A DNA stretch of 64,000 nucleotides from Parabacteroides goldsteinii (GCF_015550595.1 NZ_JADNBB010000027.1:1-64000), one strand, 5' to 3'. Positions 51,941 through 61,187 are shown, counted from the first letter of the stretch. Made by a program: numbers and translations. Notes: generated by a model not told the origin, from the letters alone.

Positions 51941-53146
51941 ATGAAAAATTGGATTGCCCTGGCTTTCTCCGCATTTCTGGTCTCTTGTGGGGGAGCACCT
52001 AAAACAGTAGAAAAAAGCTTTGTCGACGAGAATGTCGATTTTGCCCGTGCTCAGATCGGTAATGAAATAGCAGTAATCGAAGCAAGCGGTGAATGCCTTA
52101 ATCCGGTGACACTGAAAGCCGACAGTTCCGTCTATTACTGTGGCTACGGTGACTGGCGCAGCGGCTTTTTCCCCGGTTCCGTCTGGTATCTGTATGAACT
52201 GAGCGGAGATACGGCTCTGCTTCCATTGGCCCGGAAATATACATTGGCCATAGAAGAAGCCAAGAACCTGACCTGGCATCATGATATCGGCTTTATCATC
52301 AATTGCAGTTTCGGTAACGGCCTGCGCCTGACAGCCGATCCGTCTTATAAAGACGTGATGGTACAGGCTGCCAAATCGTTGTCCACCCGTTTTCGTGAAG
52401 CTCCCCAGGTGATCCAGTCGTGGAACGTGGATCGCGGATGGCAGTCGGAACGTGGTTGGGAATGTCCGGTGATTATTGACAATATGATGAATCTGGAACT
52501 GATGTTCGAAGCGACCCGTTTATCCGGCGACTCTTCTTTCTATAAAATCGCTATTGCACATGCCGACCGTACTTTGCAGGAGCATTTCCGTCCGGATGGC
52601 AGTTGCTACCATGTAATCGATTACAGTCTCAAAGACGGTTCCGTACGTCACCGCCATACCGCACAGGGATATGCGCACGAATCTGCGTGGAGCCGCGGAC
52701 AAGCCTGGGCTATCTATGGTTATGTCGTTTGCTACCGGGAGACAGGCGATCGCAAATATCTGGATCAGGCACTAAAGACATTCAACTTCATGAAGAATCA
52801 TAAAGCCATGCCGGCCGACTTTATTCCTTACTGGGATATGGATGCCCCGAATATACCGAACGAACCCCGCGATGTATCTTCTGCTTCCTGTATTGCTTCT
52901 GCATTATACGAGATCAGCACGATGGATGTGGAAAACGCAGCAGATTATAAAGCCTATGCCGACGGTATAATGACCTCGCTGGCCTCTCCGGCTTACCGTG
53001 CGGCCTTAGGCGCAAACGGTAACTTCCTGTTGATGCACTCGGTGGGTAGTATTCCTCACAACTCGGAAATAGATGTCCCCTTGAACTATGCCGACTACTA
53101 TTTCATGGAAGCCCTTAAACGTAAACAGGATATAGAAGCAAAATAA
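51941..53146 (+). CDS. GH88 unsaturated glucuronyl hydrolase (lipoprotein)
   Basis: 401-residue (alpha/alpha)6-barrel enzyme that hydrates the 4,5-double bond of terminal unsaturated uronic acid and releases it. The lipobox LVSC (Cys near 16) places it on a membrane surface. Family marks are WRSGFFPGSVWYLYE, TWHHDIGFIINCSFGNGLRL, IIDNMMNLELMFEA (Asp in DNMMN as a catalytic candidate) and SAWSRGQAWAIYGYVVCYRE. ATG 51941 gives the signal peptide. It is co-transcribed with the lyase-like gene. A strong terminator follows. Confidence 0.93.
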   Translation: MKNWIALAFSAFLVSCGGAPKTVEKSFVDENVDFARAQIGNEIAVIEASGECLNPVTLKADSSVYYCGYGDWRSGFFPGSVWYLYELSGDTALLPLARKYTLAIEEAKNLTWHHDIGFIINCSFGNGLRLTADPSYKDVMVQAAKSLSTRFREAPQVIQSWNVDRGWQSERGWECPVIIDNMMNLELMFEATRLSGDSSFYKIAIAHADRTLQEHFRPDGSCYHVIDYSLKDGSVRHRHTAQGYAHESAWSRGQAWAIYGYVVCYRETGDRKYLDQALKTFNFMKNHKAMPADFIPYWDMDAPNIPNEPRDVSSASCIASALYEISTMDVENAADYKAYADGIMTSLASPAYRAALGANGNFLLMHSVGSIPHNSEIDVPLNYADYYFMEALKRKQDIEAK

Positions 53147-53169
53147 ACAGATTCGCATTTAATATGGAT

Positions 53170-53213
53170 TGGACAGGCATTCGTCGTTAAAGCAATGCCT
53201 GTCCATTTTTTTT
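53170..53213 (+). terminator. intrinsic terminator of the lyase/GH88 operon
   Basis: tggacaggcatt (53170-53181) pairs exactly with aatgcctgtcca (53194-53205), followed by eight T. It ends just before the convergent regulator gene. Confidence 0.85.
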
Positions 53214-53219
53214 CGGTGC

Positions 53220-56200
53220 CTATCCGTTATTGGATGCCTGCCGCTTCTTGTATTCCGCCGGTGTCGTATCGAACTGGGCTTTGAAGCAACGGGTGAAATA
53301 ACGGGGAGAGCCGAAGCCTAACAGGTCGGAGATCTCTGCGATTTGCAGGTCCGGCCGGGTGATTAGCAAGGTTGCCGCCCGTTTCAGTTTGCAACTGAGA
53401 ACAAAATCGTTCGGGGTCATGCCCGTAAGGGCCTTAAACTTAGCATACAGCGAGCTGCGGCTCAGTCCCAGTTCTTTAGCCAGCGTATTCATATCGAACT
53501 CCATATTATCCATGTTTTCTTCAATGATCTTGTTGACTGCATCCATAAATTTCTGGTCGATCGGGTTGCTGGCGAGCGACTGTGTGTCGAAGTCCCTTTG
53601 TTCGTTGAATTTCTTTTGCAGGATAATGCGGTTGCGCACCAGATTGTTGCAGCGGGCAAGCAGTACCCGGGCATTGAACGGTTTACTGATATAATCGTCC
53701 GCACCACGTTGCAGACCTTCGATGCTCTGTTCCGCAGAACCGAGTGCCGTAAGCAGGATCACCGGTATATGGCAGATATCGAAATCGTTTTTGATTTTCA
53801 GGCACATCTCCGTACCCGACATTTCCGGCATCATGATATCGCTCACGATAATATCCGGCCTTTCGCTCCGGGCCTTTTCCAATCCCTCTTTGCCGTTGCT
53901 GGCCAATAGGACGTGGTAGGCCGGCGAGAAGAGAGAGTTCAGTATCTGGAGCAATTCTTCATTATCGTCCACCAATAAAACGGTATAGGTTGCACCTGTT
54001 TCTATAAGTGATAATTCGGATGTTTCTTCGGGAAGTTCTTTTATGATGGTTTCCGGAAGTATTTCGTTCCGCATCCCTTCATTTTCGGGTTCGACAAACT
54101 TACATTCATCTTCTTTGAAATGCGCCCGTCCTTTGGGTAAATGAACGATGAATATACTTCCGTAGCCCGGCGTGCTTTCCACCTGTATCTTACCGTGATG
54201 CAGTTCTACGATACTTTTGGTTAGCGACAAGCCGATCCCCGTACTGGGCTGTGTCAGACCGGACGCATTGCTGCCGGCCTGATAAAAGCGGTCGAATATT
54301 TTGTCGATATCCTCTTTGCCGATACCGATACCGTTGTCGATAATTTTGATGATGATAGCCTGTTCGTTATCCTCTACTACCATTTCGATCGCAGCCCCCG
54401 GTTTGGAGTATTTGAACGCATTCGACAGCAGGTTGTAAAAAACCTTTTGCATCTGTTTCGGATCGAACCAGCACAAGATACTTTCCTCCTGGGTTGTGAA
54501 GCTATAAGTCACTGAACGGCCGGAGGCATATTCGTAAAAAGAGAGATAGATCTCTTTCAGGAACGGGATGATGTTCTGTTCGTATACATTCAGCTTCACA
54601 TGTCCCTGTTCCAGTTTACGGAAATCAAGCAGTTCGCTGATCAATGTCCGCATGTTATGGGTGTTTCTGTATATTTTCAACAGTTTGTTATAAGTGGAAG
54701 GCGCCAGCGAACTACTTTGCAACAATAGTTCGATCTGGGATATGATCAGTGTGAGCGGCGTCCGGAACTCATGCGAGATATTGGAGAAGAATTGCAGTTT
54801 CGCCTGGTTCAATTCTTCGATCCTGTCTTTTTCCTTGCGTTCGAACTCCAGCGATGTCCGGAGCAGCAATTGCGACTGTTTGAAGCGGAAGAAACCGTAG
54901 ATAAGTCCGCCCCCCACCAACACATACAAGAGGTAGAAGAGCGGAGTCGCGTAGAACGGCGAATGGATAACGATTCCCATGCGGATCGTTTGCGGTTCAA
55001 CCTTGGGATCGTATTGCTTCTCGCGTACGATCAATGTATATTTCCCCGGGCTGAGATTGGTGTATTGGATGCTGTTGTCATTGTTGCTGATCCATTTATC
55101 GTCGAAACCTTCCAGCATATATTCGTAGGCTGTTTCTTTCAGCGTATTGATGTAGTTGTTTGAATTGAAGGTGACGATCAGGTTATTCTGATTGTGTCTC
55201 AGGTCTATTTCATGGATATAAGGCAGTGCGTCCGACAATATATGTGTCCGGTCGTTGGGCTGTACCGCTTCGTTGTTGATATATAAATCAGAGAAATACA
55301 GCTGGTAGTCTTTGGCCGGACGAAACAGATCCTGTTCGAAGAATGTTGTCACCCCGTCTATGCCGCCGACAAATATCTCGCCGTTTTGGCAAACCAACAG
55401 TCCGCAACCTTTATTGATGCCCGATACCGGAAGGGCAGTCCCTTGTTCCACAACCTTGAATTGTTCCTGCCCGGGATCGAAGAAAGAGAGCCCTTTGTCG
55501 CCGGATATGATCAGATAACCTTGTGTCGACTCTTTGATGTTATAACAATAGTCGCTTAATATCAGGCTGTTGTTTGTCGTATACCCTTTGAACGAATTGT
55601 TCTTTTCATCAAACTCATACAGACCCGCCCCCAGTGTCCCGAAGAAAATACGTCCTTTCTTGTCTTCATAAATAGTAGAGATCAGCTGTTTGCCGAGTCC
55701 GTTTTCGCCACAACGGAACATACGCAGGTCTTGTTCGTCATTCATTTTAATCCTGTAGAGGGTGTATCCGGTAGTGATCCAGATATAATCGTGCGAGTCG
55801 ATCAGGAAACAATGATTTCCATATGTCTTCCCGCTGGGGAATATCGGGCTGATATGCTCGGTGTCGAGATCCATCATCGCATTGCCCCATTGGGTCATGA
55901 ATACCAGGTACTTGTCTTTCCAGATACGCATCTGGTTGATCCTGTCGCCTGCCTTTACCGCATATGCCGGATCTTCAAAATAAGGATTACGGAAGCGTTT
56001 TTTTGAAAGGTCGAAGATGGATAATCCCCCGGTATGCGTCCCGATATAAAGCTTGTTGTGCTTTTGGCTGTAAGCAATATCTTTCAGGTTGTTATGGGCG
56101 ATGGAGTTCTTGTTGGGATCGGCCATGAAGTAGGTGAAGGTCTTTGTTTTCCTGTCAAAGAGGTTGAGGCCGCCGCCTTCTGTACAAATCCAGATATTAC

Positions 56201-57245
56201 TGTCTTTATCTTCTATCATATGTCCGACAAAGGGAAAACTGAGGCAATCCTTTCTTGAACTATCGGCCGTGTAAACGGTAAACAAATCCATTTCCGGATT
56301 GAAATAATGCACACCTCCATAGTAAGTTCCCAGCCAGATGCTTCCCTGATGATCTTTATAGACCGGGAATACAGACGAATGCATCAGGCTGCCGGGAAGA
56401 AGGTCGTGGGTATAGACCTGGAAACTGTCGTCATACGGGTTATACTTATTAAGCCCGGTGAACGTCCCGATCCACAGGTTCCCGAAATTATCTTCCACGA
56501 TGCCTCTCACCTGGTTGCTGGATATATTATCCGGTTTCTGCGGGTCATAGCGGTACCGTTTGAAATGCCCCGACGGCTCTCTTTTATAAAGCCCGTTCAT
56601 ACGAGCCGAGATCCAGAGATTTGCGTGGGAATCTTCAAAAAGGGTGTAGATATCTTCGTTCGGAATGATACAGGTGGGAAACGTGTCTCCTTGCTGCATA
56701 TATAATCCGCTGTTAGTCCCGATCCAGCACCGTTTCTGGCTGTCGACCGTGATGCAGGTGGCGTGTTGATACGTATATTCGAGTTGGAAACGGAATCGAA
56801 GCTCTCCGGTATCGTTATCCCGTATGAAGATAGAGTCGCCAACGCCTACCCAAAGCTGTCCGTCTCTGAAAGCCACTGCATTGACTCTCGAGCTCTTGAG
56901 GCAGGAGAACTGTTGGGTATGAAGATTATATTGTACCAGTGAGTTGTCCGAATTGAAATAAATATTCCCCTGAAGATCTCCGGTTATAAAATCGATGCTG
57001 TTCCCTACCGGAAATTCATTCTCGTTCTTATTGCCCAGTGTCGGCTTGTATGCGGTCACATGAACGCCGTCGAAAACGCTTAACCCTTCTTCCGTACCGA
57101 ACCACATCCGCCCCAGTTCATCCTGGTAAATCGACATGACCGACAGTTGCGAGAGCCCTTCTTTTGTCCCGATATGTTTGAAATAGATAGGGAAGGCATA
57201 AGACAGGGCGTTCAGGAAGACGAAAAGTATGATCAGTTTTCTCAT
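53220..57245 (-). CDS. hybrid two-component system regulator (HTCS) of the PUL
   Basis: 1341-residue one-protein sensor and activator in the inner membrane. A signal/anchor (~1-18) is followed by two seven-bladed propellers of reg_prop repeats (~22-650, e.g. MWFGTEEGLSVFDG, LWIGTFTGLNKYNP, IWLGTYYGGVHYF). The Y_Y_Y domain (~690-760) precedes a membrane helix at ~765-787. HisKA contains His825 in SNISHEFRTPL. HATPase_c has NLLSNAFKYSK, DNGIGIG and TGIGLSLTK. The receiver has Asp1136 in VSDIMMPEMSG. The C-terminal AraC-type DNA-binding domain (~1235-1337) has LAKELGLSRSSLYAKFKALTG. Such proteins bind an oligosaccharide in the periplasm and activate PUL promoters. The boxes at 38679, 49774 and 49907 are its likely targets by context. 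Confidence 0.96.
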   Translation of the reverse strand: MRKLIILFVFLNALSYAFPIYFKHIGTKEGLSQLSVMSIYQDELGRMWFGTEEGLSVFDGVHVTAYKPTLGNKNENEFPVGNSIDFITGDLQGNIYFNSDNSLVQYNLHTQQFSCLKSSRVNAVAFRDGQLWVGVGDSIFIRDNDTGELRFRFQLEYTYQHATCITVDSQKRCWIGTNSGLYMQQGDTFPTCIIPNEDIYTLFEDSHANLWISARMNGLYKREPSGHFKRYRYDPQKPDNISSNQVRGIVEDNFGNLWIGTFTGLNKYNPYDDSFQVYTHDLLPGSLMHSSVFPVYKDHQGSIWLGTYYGGVHYFNPEMDLFTVYTADSSRKDCLSFPFVGHMIEDKDSNIWICTEGGGLNLFDRKTKTFTYFMADPNKNSIAHNNLKDIAYSQKHNKLYIGTHTGGLSIFDLSKKRFRNPYFEDPAYAVKAGDRINQMRIWKDKYLVFMTQWGNAMMDLDTEHISPIFPSGKTYGNHCFLIDSHDYIWITTGYTLYRIKMNDEQDLRMFRCGENGLGKQLISTIYEDKKGRIFFGTLGAGLYEFDEKNNSFKGYTTNNSLILSDYCYNIKESTQGYLIISGDKGLSFFDPGQEQFKVVEQGTALPVSGINKGCGLLVCQNGEIFVGGIDGVTTFFEQDLFRPAKDYQLYFSDLYINNEAVQPNDRTHILSDALPYIHEIDLRHNQNNLIVTFNSNNYINTLKETAYEYMLEGFDDKWISNNDNSIQYTNLSPGKYTLIVREKQYDPKVEPQTIRMGIVIHSPFYATPLFYLLYVLVGGGLIYGFFRFKQSQLLLRTSLEFERKEKDRIEELNQAKLQFFSNISHEFRTPLTLIISQIELLLQSSSLAPSTYNKLLKIYRNTHNMRTLISELLDFRKLEQGHVKLNVYEQNIIPFLKEIYLSFYEYASGRSVTYSFTTQEESILCWFDPKQMQKVFYNLLSNAFKYSKPGAAIEMVVEDNEQAIIIKIIDNGIGIGKEDIDKIFDRFYQAGSNASGLTQPSTGIGLSLTKSIVELHHGKIQVESTPGYGSIFIVHLPKGRAHFKEDECKFVEPENEGMRNEILPETIIKELPEETSELSLIETGATYTVLLVDDNEELLQILNSLFSPAYHVLLASNGKEGLEKARSERPDIIVSDIMMPEMSGTEMCLKIKNDFDICHIPVILLTALGSAEQSIEGLQRGADDYISKPFNARVLLARCNNLVRNRIILQKKFNEQRDFDTQSLASNPIDQKFMDAVNKIIEENMDNMEFDMNTLAKELGLSRSSLYAKFKALTGMTPNDFVLSCKLKRAATLLITRPDLQIAEISDLLGFGSPRYFTRCFKAQFDTTPAEYKKRQASNNG

Positions 57246-57266
57246 GGCTTTTGTACTATTTGAAGG

Positions 57267-57274
57267 CGAAGATA
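57267..57274 (-). promoter_or_regulatory. possible -7 element for the HTCS gene
   Basis: The minus strand reads TATCTTCG, seven of eight matches to TAnnTTTG, 21 bases before the start codon at 57245. The same variant occurs before 9814. Confidence 0.35.
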
Positions 57275-57460
57275 GGGATAAAATCCGAAACTATTTAAAA
57301 GACGGCGGGGTTAATATGTTAAAATGGAAGGTATGCGAAAATCCGTAGTGATTGCATTGGGAAACTCCTAAGCTGTGTTTTTCAAACAGAAAAACAATGT
57401 TTTGCGGGAGAGAAAACTATGTTTTTTCAATTTTGCAGTTGCCTTACAACGAATACGAGG

Positions 57461-57613
57461 CGTTACGTTACAATTGTTACAATTATTTTTGTGTAGTGTT
57501 TTTTGTGAACTCGTTTATAAAAATACTATTATATTATTATATATAATAATATAATAGTATTTTTATCTATATAGACATTACGTTTTATTAATTGTAACAA
57601 TTGTAACGTAACG
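57461..57613. repeat. 25-bp inverted repeat enclosing a 50-bp perfect AT palindrome
   Basis: Outer arms 57461-57485 and 57589-57613 are exact 25-bp reverse complements, starting cgttacgttacaattg. Inside, 57517-57566 is a 50-bp perfect palindrome made almost only of A and T (aaaatactatt ... aatagtatttt). No gene crosses it. The size (153 bp) with terminal inverted repeats would suit a small non-autonomous element, but no target-site duplication is visible. It could also act as a strong bidirectional terminator or cruciform. Confidence 0.7.
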
Positions 57614-57778
57614 GTAGGAAGGAGCCTGATAAATCAGATCATCCCCCGGTCTGTATAGGAAATACTGACAATGATGTCGGGGTACAGAGTAGTTTGAAAG
57701 TGTATTTATATTTTGTTAACAATGTCTGTGTGTGCATTGTATTTCAATGTGAAAGTGTTGAAAAGCAGTGGCTAAAAA

Positions 57779-57962
57779 AAACGACCCTTTTTTCTAGTCA
57801 CAAAGGTACGGCAATATTTTTATCCCGCAATTATTTCGCAATTTTTTTTTCCAAATACATCTCCTTTCTTATCAACCATATAGCAAAACCGGTACTAAAA
57901 TCCCCTCTTTGCAGTACGAAGCTGGAAAGGTCCGAAAAAATGACTAGAAAAAAGGGTCGTTT
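57779..57962. repeat. candidate invertible promoter segment 3 (upstream of the DUF6383-type gene), OFF as given
   Basis: Perfect 22-bp inverted repeats at 57779-57800 and 57941-57962 (left arm starts aaacgaccc and ends ctagtca) enclose 140 bp. Next to the left arm the minus strand has an exact -7 element TACCTTTG (57808-57801). ATTG lies 19 bases upstream of it as a near -33. It faces left, away from the gene at 58051. Flipping would place it beside the right arm facing the gene, whose own 88-bp leader shows no TAnnTTTG. A third partial arm copy, ctagtca, lies at 57966-57972. Apart from this and the element at 57461, nothing is seen in 57246-58050. Confidence 0.65.
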
Positions 57963-58050
57963 AAACTAGTCATTTACTGTTTTAACAGATTTAAACAGCC
58001 CTCAAAATAGGACTTTTATAACACTATTATTAATATTAAATTTATTGATT

Positions 58051-61008
58051 ATGAACAAAAAGTTTTCTACTCTTGTGGCCAGTGTGTTACTGGCTGGTGG
58101 TATGATTACGCCTTCGTTTGCAGAAAACCTAGAGCAGGTTGCTGTAGATGCGAATAAGAATCAGTACTACTATGTGTTTGTTGATGGTAGAGCTAGTACT
58201 TCTCCTAATGTAGGAACAGGTGAGCCTATTTCTGGTACGACTTCCGCAGTTTTGGATGTGGATGCACCTACAGGTTGCTCTGTGGAAAAAAATGAGACTA
58301 CTTGGTGGCGTGTTGAAAAAGTTACTGAAAAAGTAAATGGCGTAGATAACGTATTAGGTTATAAGTTGATCAATGCTGCTACAAATAAACCTTTGTCTGT
58401 TACAGTACAAGAGGGTGGTAAAGATGTTACTTATGATGTGTTTACTAATAATCGGGGCGCTTTACAATTTGCAACAAAGGAGCGTAAATATTACAAAGGA
58501 CCCGGTGAATTAGGAACTGCTGATGAGGGGAATTTTTGGCGTTATAATTTGCAGGCTGTAAAACCACAGAAACAAACTGTTGCTCAGTTGAACGCTTGGA
58601 ATGGTAACAGCTTCGATTTGGATATCTGTTATCAACCTCTGAAAAGCAACGGTGCTATCGATGATAAAGCTCCGGTTTCTTACGATGCCAAGGGAAATGT
58701 ATTTGTTGAAGCCTTATTCGCTGAAGACAAAGATGATGATGGTAATGTTGAATTGTATCAACTGAATAGTAAAAAACGTATTGTCCTGCTAAAAAATAAG
58801 TGGGGTAACATTACGAACTCATTGAAAGAAGCAGGTTATAAATTTGCAGTTTTGAATGAAAAGGAATATAGTGCAGCTACAAATATTTTGGCTGATGAAT
58901 TTACTATCACTAAGCCTGCTACAGTGAAGGGTGAACCATTGGAAGTGGTTGCTGTTGATGCTGATGGTAACAATTACGAGTTGGTTGTATCTGGTGTAGA
59001 CGGTGTTTATTATGTAACAACAAGTGCTGATACTAACAATGGTTTAGCAGACTACACTGCTGACGGTTCAACCAATGCTGATAACACATATGTAAAATTC
59101 GGTAAAGGAAATTCTGTAGATAACGATATCTTTATTGGTCAGCTTTGGGAAATTTACAAGAATGACAAGATTGCTTCTCCCGATTGTAGCGCAGATTTCG
59201 TAGCTCCGTCACAGGTTGCAACTGGTTATCCTGAAGGACAATGGTTATGGAATGACGAAGCTGAAGTGTTCGTTAACCGTGAATCAGGTAAAACTCTTGT
59301 TTATCCGGGTCTGCGTTTGACAGGCAAAGACGGTGTTTATACTAGTGGCGATGACACTTGGACAATTACAGCAGTAGGTACTCCGGGTGAATCTGAAGAA
59401 GGTTACTTACATGGTTATACAAACGACCAGTTGAAACAAAAAGCATTCTTCATCGGTGCTCCGGTAGACGCTACGAAAGATACTATTTATTTGTCTAAGA
59501 ACGCAGCAGGTGTATTGAAATTTACAGCTGATGAAGATGAGGCTGTAGAATTCCGTTTGACACCGAAGGACTTGGATAATAAACATCAGGCAGTTCAGAT
59601 TCGTAACACTTATACAGCTTGGAAAGACAAAGCTAATAAAGTGAAAGAAGCAAAAACTGATGTTGTAAGCTTTACTCAGTATGTAATCACTGAAGCTGTT
59701 TCCGGCAAAACTTTGTATTATGATGCAAAAGAAGAACGTTATGTATTGGCTACAGAAAAAGATGCTGAAAAGAATAACAACTTGACAGCAGCTCCTGAGT
59801 TCTTAATCAAGAATAAGAAAGCTGATACTTATAACATTGTGTTCTTTGCTACTGATGCCTTTGGAAAAGAAGCTGAAGACAAATATCACTATGTAAATGA
59901 TGCAGCATTCTGTAATAAGGCAGAAAAGTTGTTGAGTGCATTTAATGTATCTGAATTAGTAAAGACAAAAGATGTTTACGCATTGGTACAGAATGACCTG
60001 TTCATTGTTAAAGATGCTGACGCATTGCAATATCGTTCAGACTTCTCTGATAATGGTGCATTGGATACTATCAAGATCTTCCGCAACGATGACAACAGTT
60101 ACGTATTGTACGAACAAGGTAAACTGTTGGAAACAAAAGATGAAGTGTTGGAAGGTTTCTTAGGAATGGAAAATATCCACGATCCTAAATTTGCATATAT
60201 GCAACCGGCTCTGTTGGCTGATACAGCATTCCATGCAAATACTTATCGTCCTCAGTATATGTTGGCTGTAGATGCTAAGATTGTACCGGCTGGTAAATAT
60301 TGCCCGATTTGTGGAGAAGAAGATTGTGCTCATGCAGAAGCAACTCGCGGATTCATCGATGGTCGTTATCTGGTTAACTTGGTAGACTCTGCTAAAGCTT
60401 GCGAAAATACATTGAAGAATAAGTTTACTTATGAAATGTATGAGGAAAATGCTCCTTACTATCGTTTAGGTTTCGTGCAGGCTAGACACATTGGTGATAC
60501 TTTGGTAATTGCTTCAACGAACGACACAATCGACTTAGCTGCTAATCGTCCTGACTACGATAAGGTTTGCACATTTGCATTCCGTTATGTAGATGCAGAA
60601 CGTGACGCATTCACAATCGAAACTGTATATAACTATGGTTTGGACAATGATGGTGATTTTGATGCTGAACAATACAAGAGAGGATACATCAAATATCACA
60701 ATGGTATCCCTGTTGTAACTCCGAAGGCCTCTGAAGCATGGGTATTTGACCTGGAAGAACTGACAGGCGAAGAAAATGCTCCGACAGCCAACGATGAAAT
60801 CGTAGCTTCTGAAGTATCTGTTATCGCTGGTAACGGTTCTGTAACAGTGAAGGGTGCTGAAGGCAAGAACGTAGTAATCACTAACGTACTTGGTCAGACA
60901 ATTGCTAACACAGTCGTTACTTCTTCTGAAGCTACAATCGCTGCTCCTGCCGGTGTAGTTGTAGTTGCTGTTGAAGGCGAAGCCGCTGTAAAAGCAATCG
61001 TAAAATAA
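58051..61008 (+). CDS. large secreted protein with DUF6383-type C-terminal domain
   Basis: 985-residue protein with a signal peptide (~1-25, ending TPSFA). The body (26-~905) is acidic, rich in Asp, Lys, Asn, Thr and Tyr, and made of beta-rich repeats of unknown fold. A Cys/His cluster, KYCPICGEEDCAH near residues 748-760, could bind a metal ion. The last ~75 residues (VIAGNGSVTVKGAEGKNVVI, then LGQTIAN and PAGVVVVAVEG) resemble a DUF6383 / secretion-sorting-type beta-domain, seen mainly in Parabacteroides. It ends in a basic tail (VKAIVK). The function is unknown; surface or secreted location is likely. Codon use is A/T-rich relative to neighbours. ATG 58051 is preferred over TTG 58045. Confidence 0.75.
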   Translation: MNKKFSTLVASVLLAGGMITPSFAENLEQVAVDANKNQYYYVFVDGRASTSPNVGTGEPISGTTSAVLDVDAPTGCSVEKNETTWWRVEKVTEKVNGVDNVLGYKLINAATNKPLSVTVQEGGKDVTYDVFTNNRGALQFATKERKYYKGPGELGTADEGNFWRYNLQAVKPQKQTVAQLNAWNGNSFDLDICYQPLKSNGAIDDKAPVSYDAKGNVFVEALFAEDKDDDGNVELYQLNSKKRIVLLKNKWGNITNSLKEAGYKFAVLNEKEYSAATNILADEFTITKPATVKGEPLEVVAVDADGNNYELVVSGVDGVYYVTTSADTNNGLADYTADGSTNADNTYVKFGKGNSVDNDIFIGQLWEIYKNDKIASPDCSADFVAPSQVATGYPEGQWLWNDEAEVFVNRESGKTLVYPGLRLTGKDGVYTSGDDTWTITAVGTPGESEEGYLHGYTNDQLKQKAFFIGAPVDATKDTIYLSKNAAGVLKFTADEDEAVEFRLTPKDLDNKHQAVQIRNTYTAWKDKANKVKEAKTDVVSFTQYVITEAVSGKTLYYDAKEERYVLATEKDAEKNNNLTAAPEFLIKNKKADTYNIVFFATDAFGKEAEDKYHYVNDAAFCNKAEKLLSAFNVSELVKTKDVYALVQNDLFIVKDADALQYRSDFSDNGALDTIKIFRNDDNSYVLYEQGKLLETKDEVLEGFLGMENIHDPKFAYMQPALLADTAFHANTYRPQYMLAVDAKIVPAGKYCPICGEEDCAHAEATRGFIDGRYLVNLVDSAKACENTLKNKFTYEMYEENAPYYRLGFVQARHIGDTLVIASTNDTIDLAANRPDYDKVCTFAFRYVDAERDAFTIETVYNYGLDNDGDFDAEQYKRGYIKYHNGIPVVTPKASEAWVFDLEELTGEENAPTANDEIVASEVSVIAGNGSVTVKGAEGKNVVITNVLGQTIANTVVTSSEATIAAPAGVVVVAVEGEAAVKAIVK

Positions 61009-61050
61009 GAAGTAATTTATAATCAAAATAATTCTAAATTGTTTACCGCG

Positions 61051-61105
61051 TGTCGTAGGGGCGGTTCGCGAACCGCCCTTACCCCAATTACCCTGCGACA
61101 GGCGA
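61051..61105. repeat. GC-rich palindromic element
   Basis: gggcggttcg followed directly by cgaaccgccc (61059-61078) is a 20-bp perfect palindrome. It is enclosed by tgtcg (61051) and cgaca further on, forming a larger stem. The composition contrasts with the A/T-rich surroundings, which suggests a dispersed REP-like repeat. Confidence 0.5.
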
Positions 61106-61187
61106 ACGAGCGGTAGATATTAATACTAAAGTAATGAAATAAAGTTCTTCTGTTCGATCTCTGTGAAGAGCAACAACAGACAAAAAC

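Noticed and set aside
57694-57969. 91-codon plus-strand frame
   Set aside because: It runs through the 22-bp inverted repeats and promoter of switch segment 3; its sequence has no family signal and would change on inversion.
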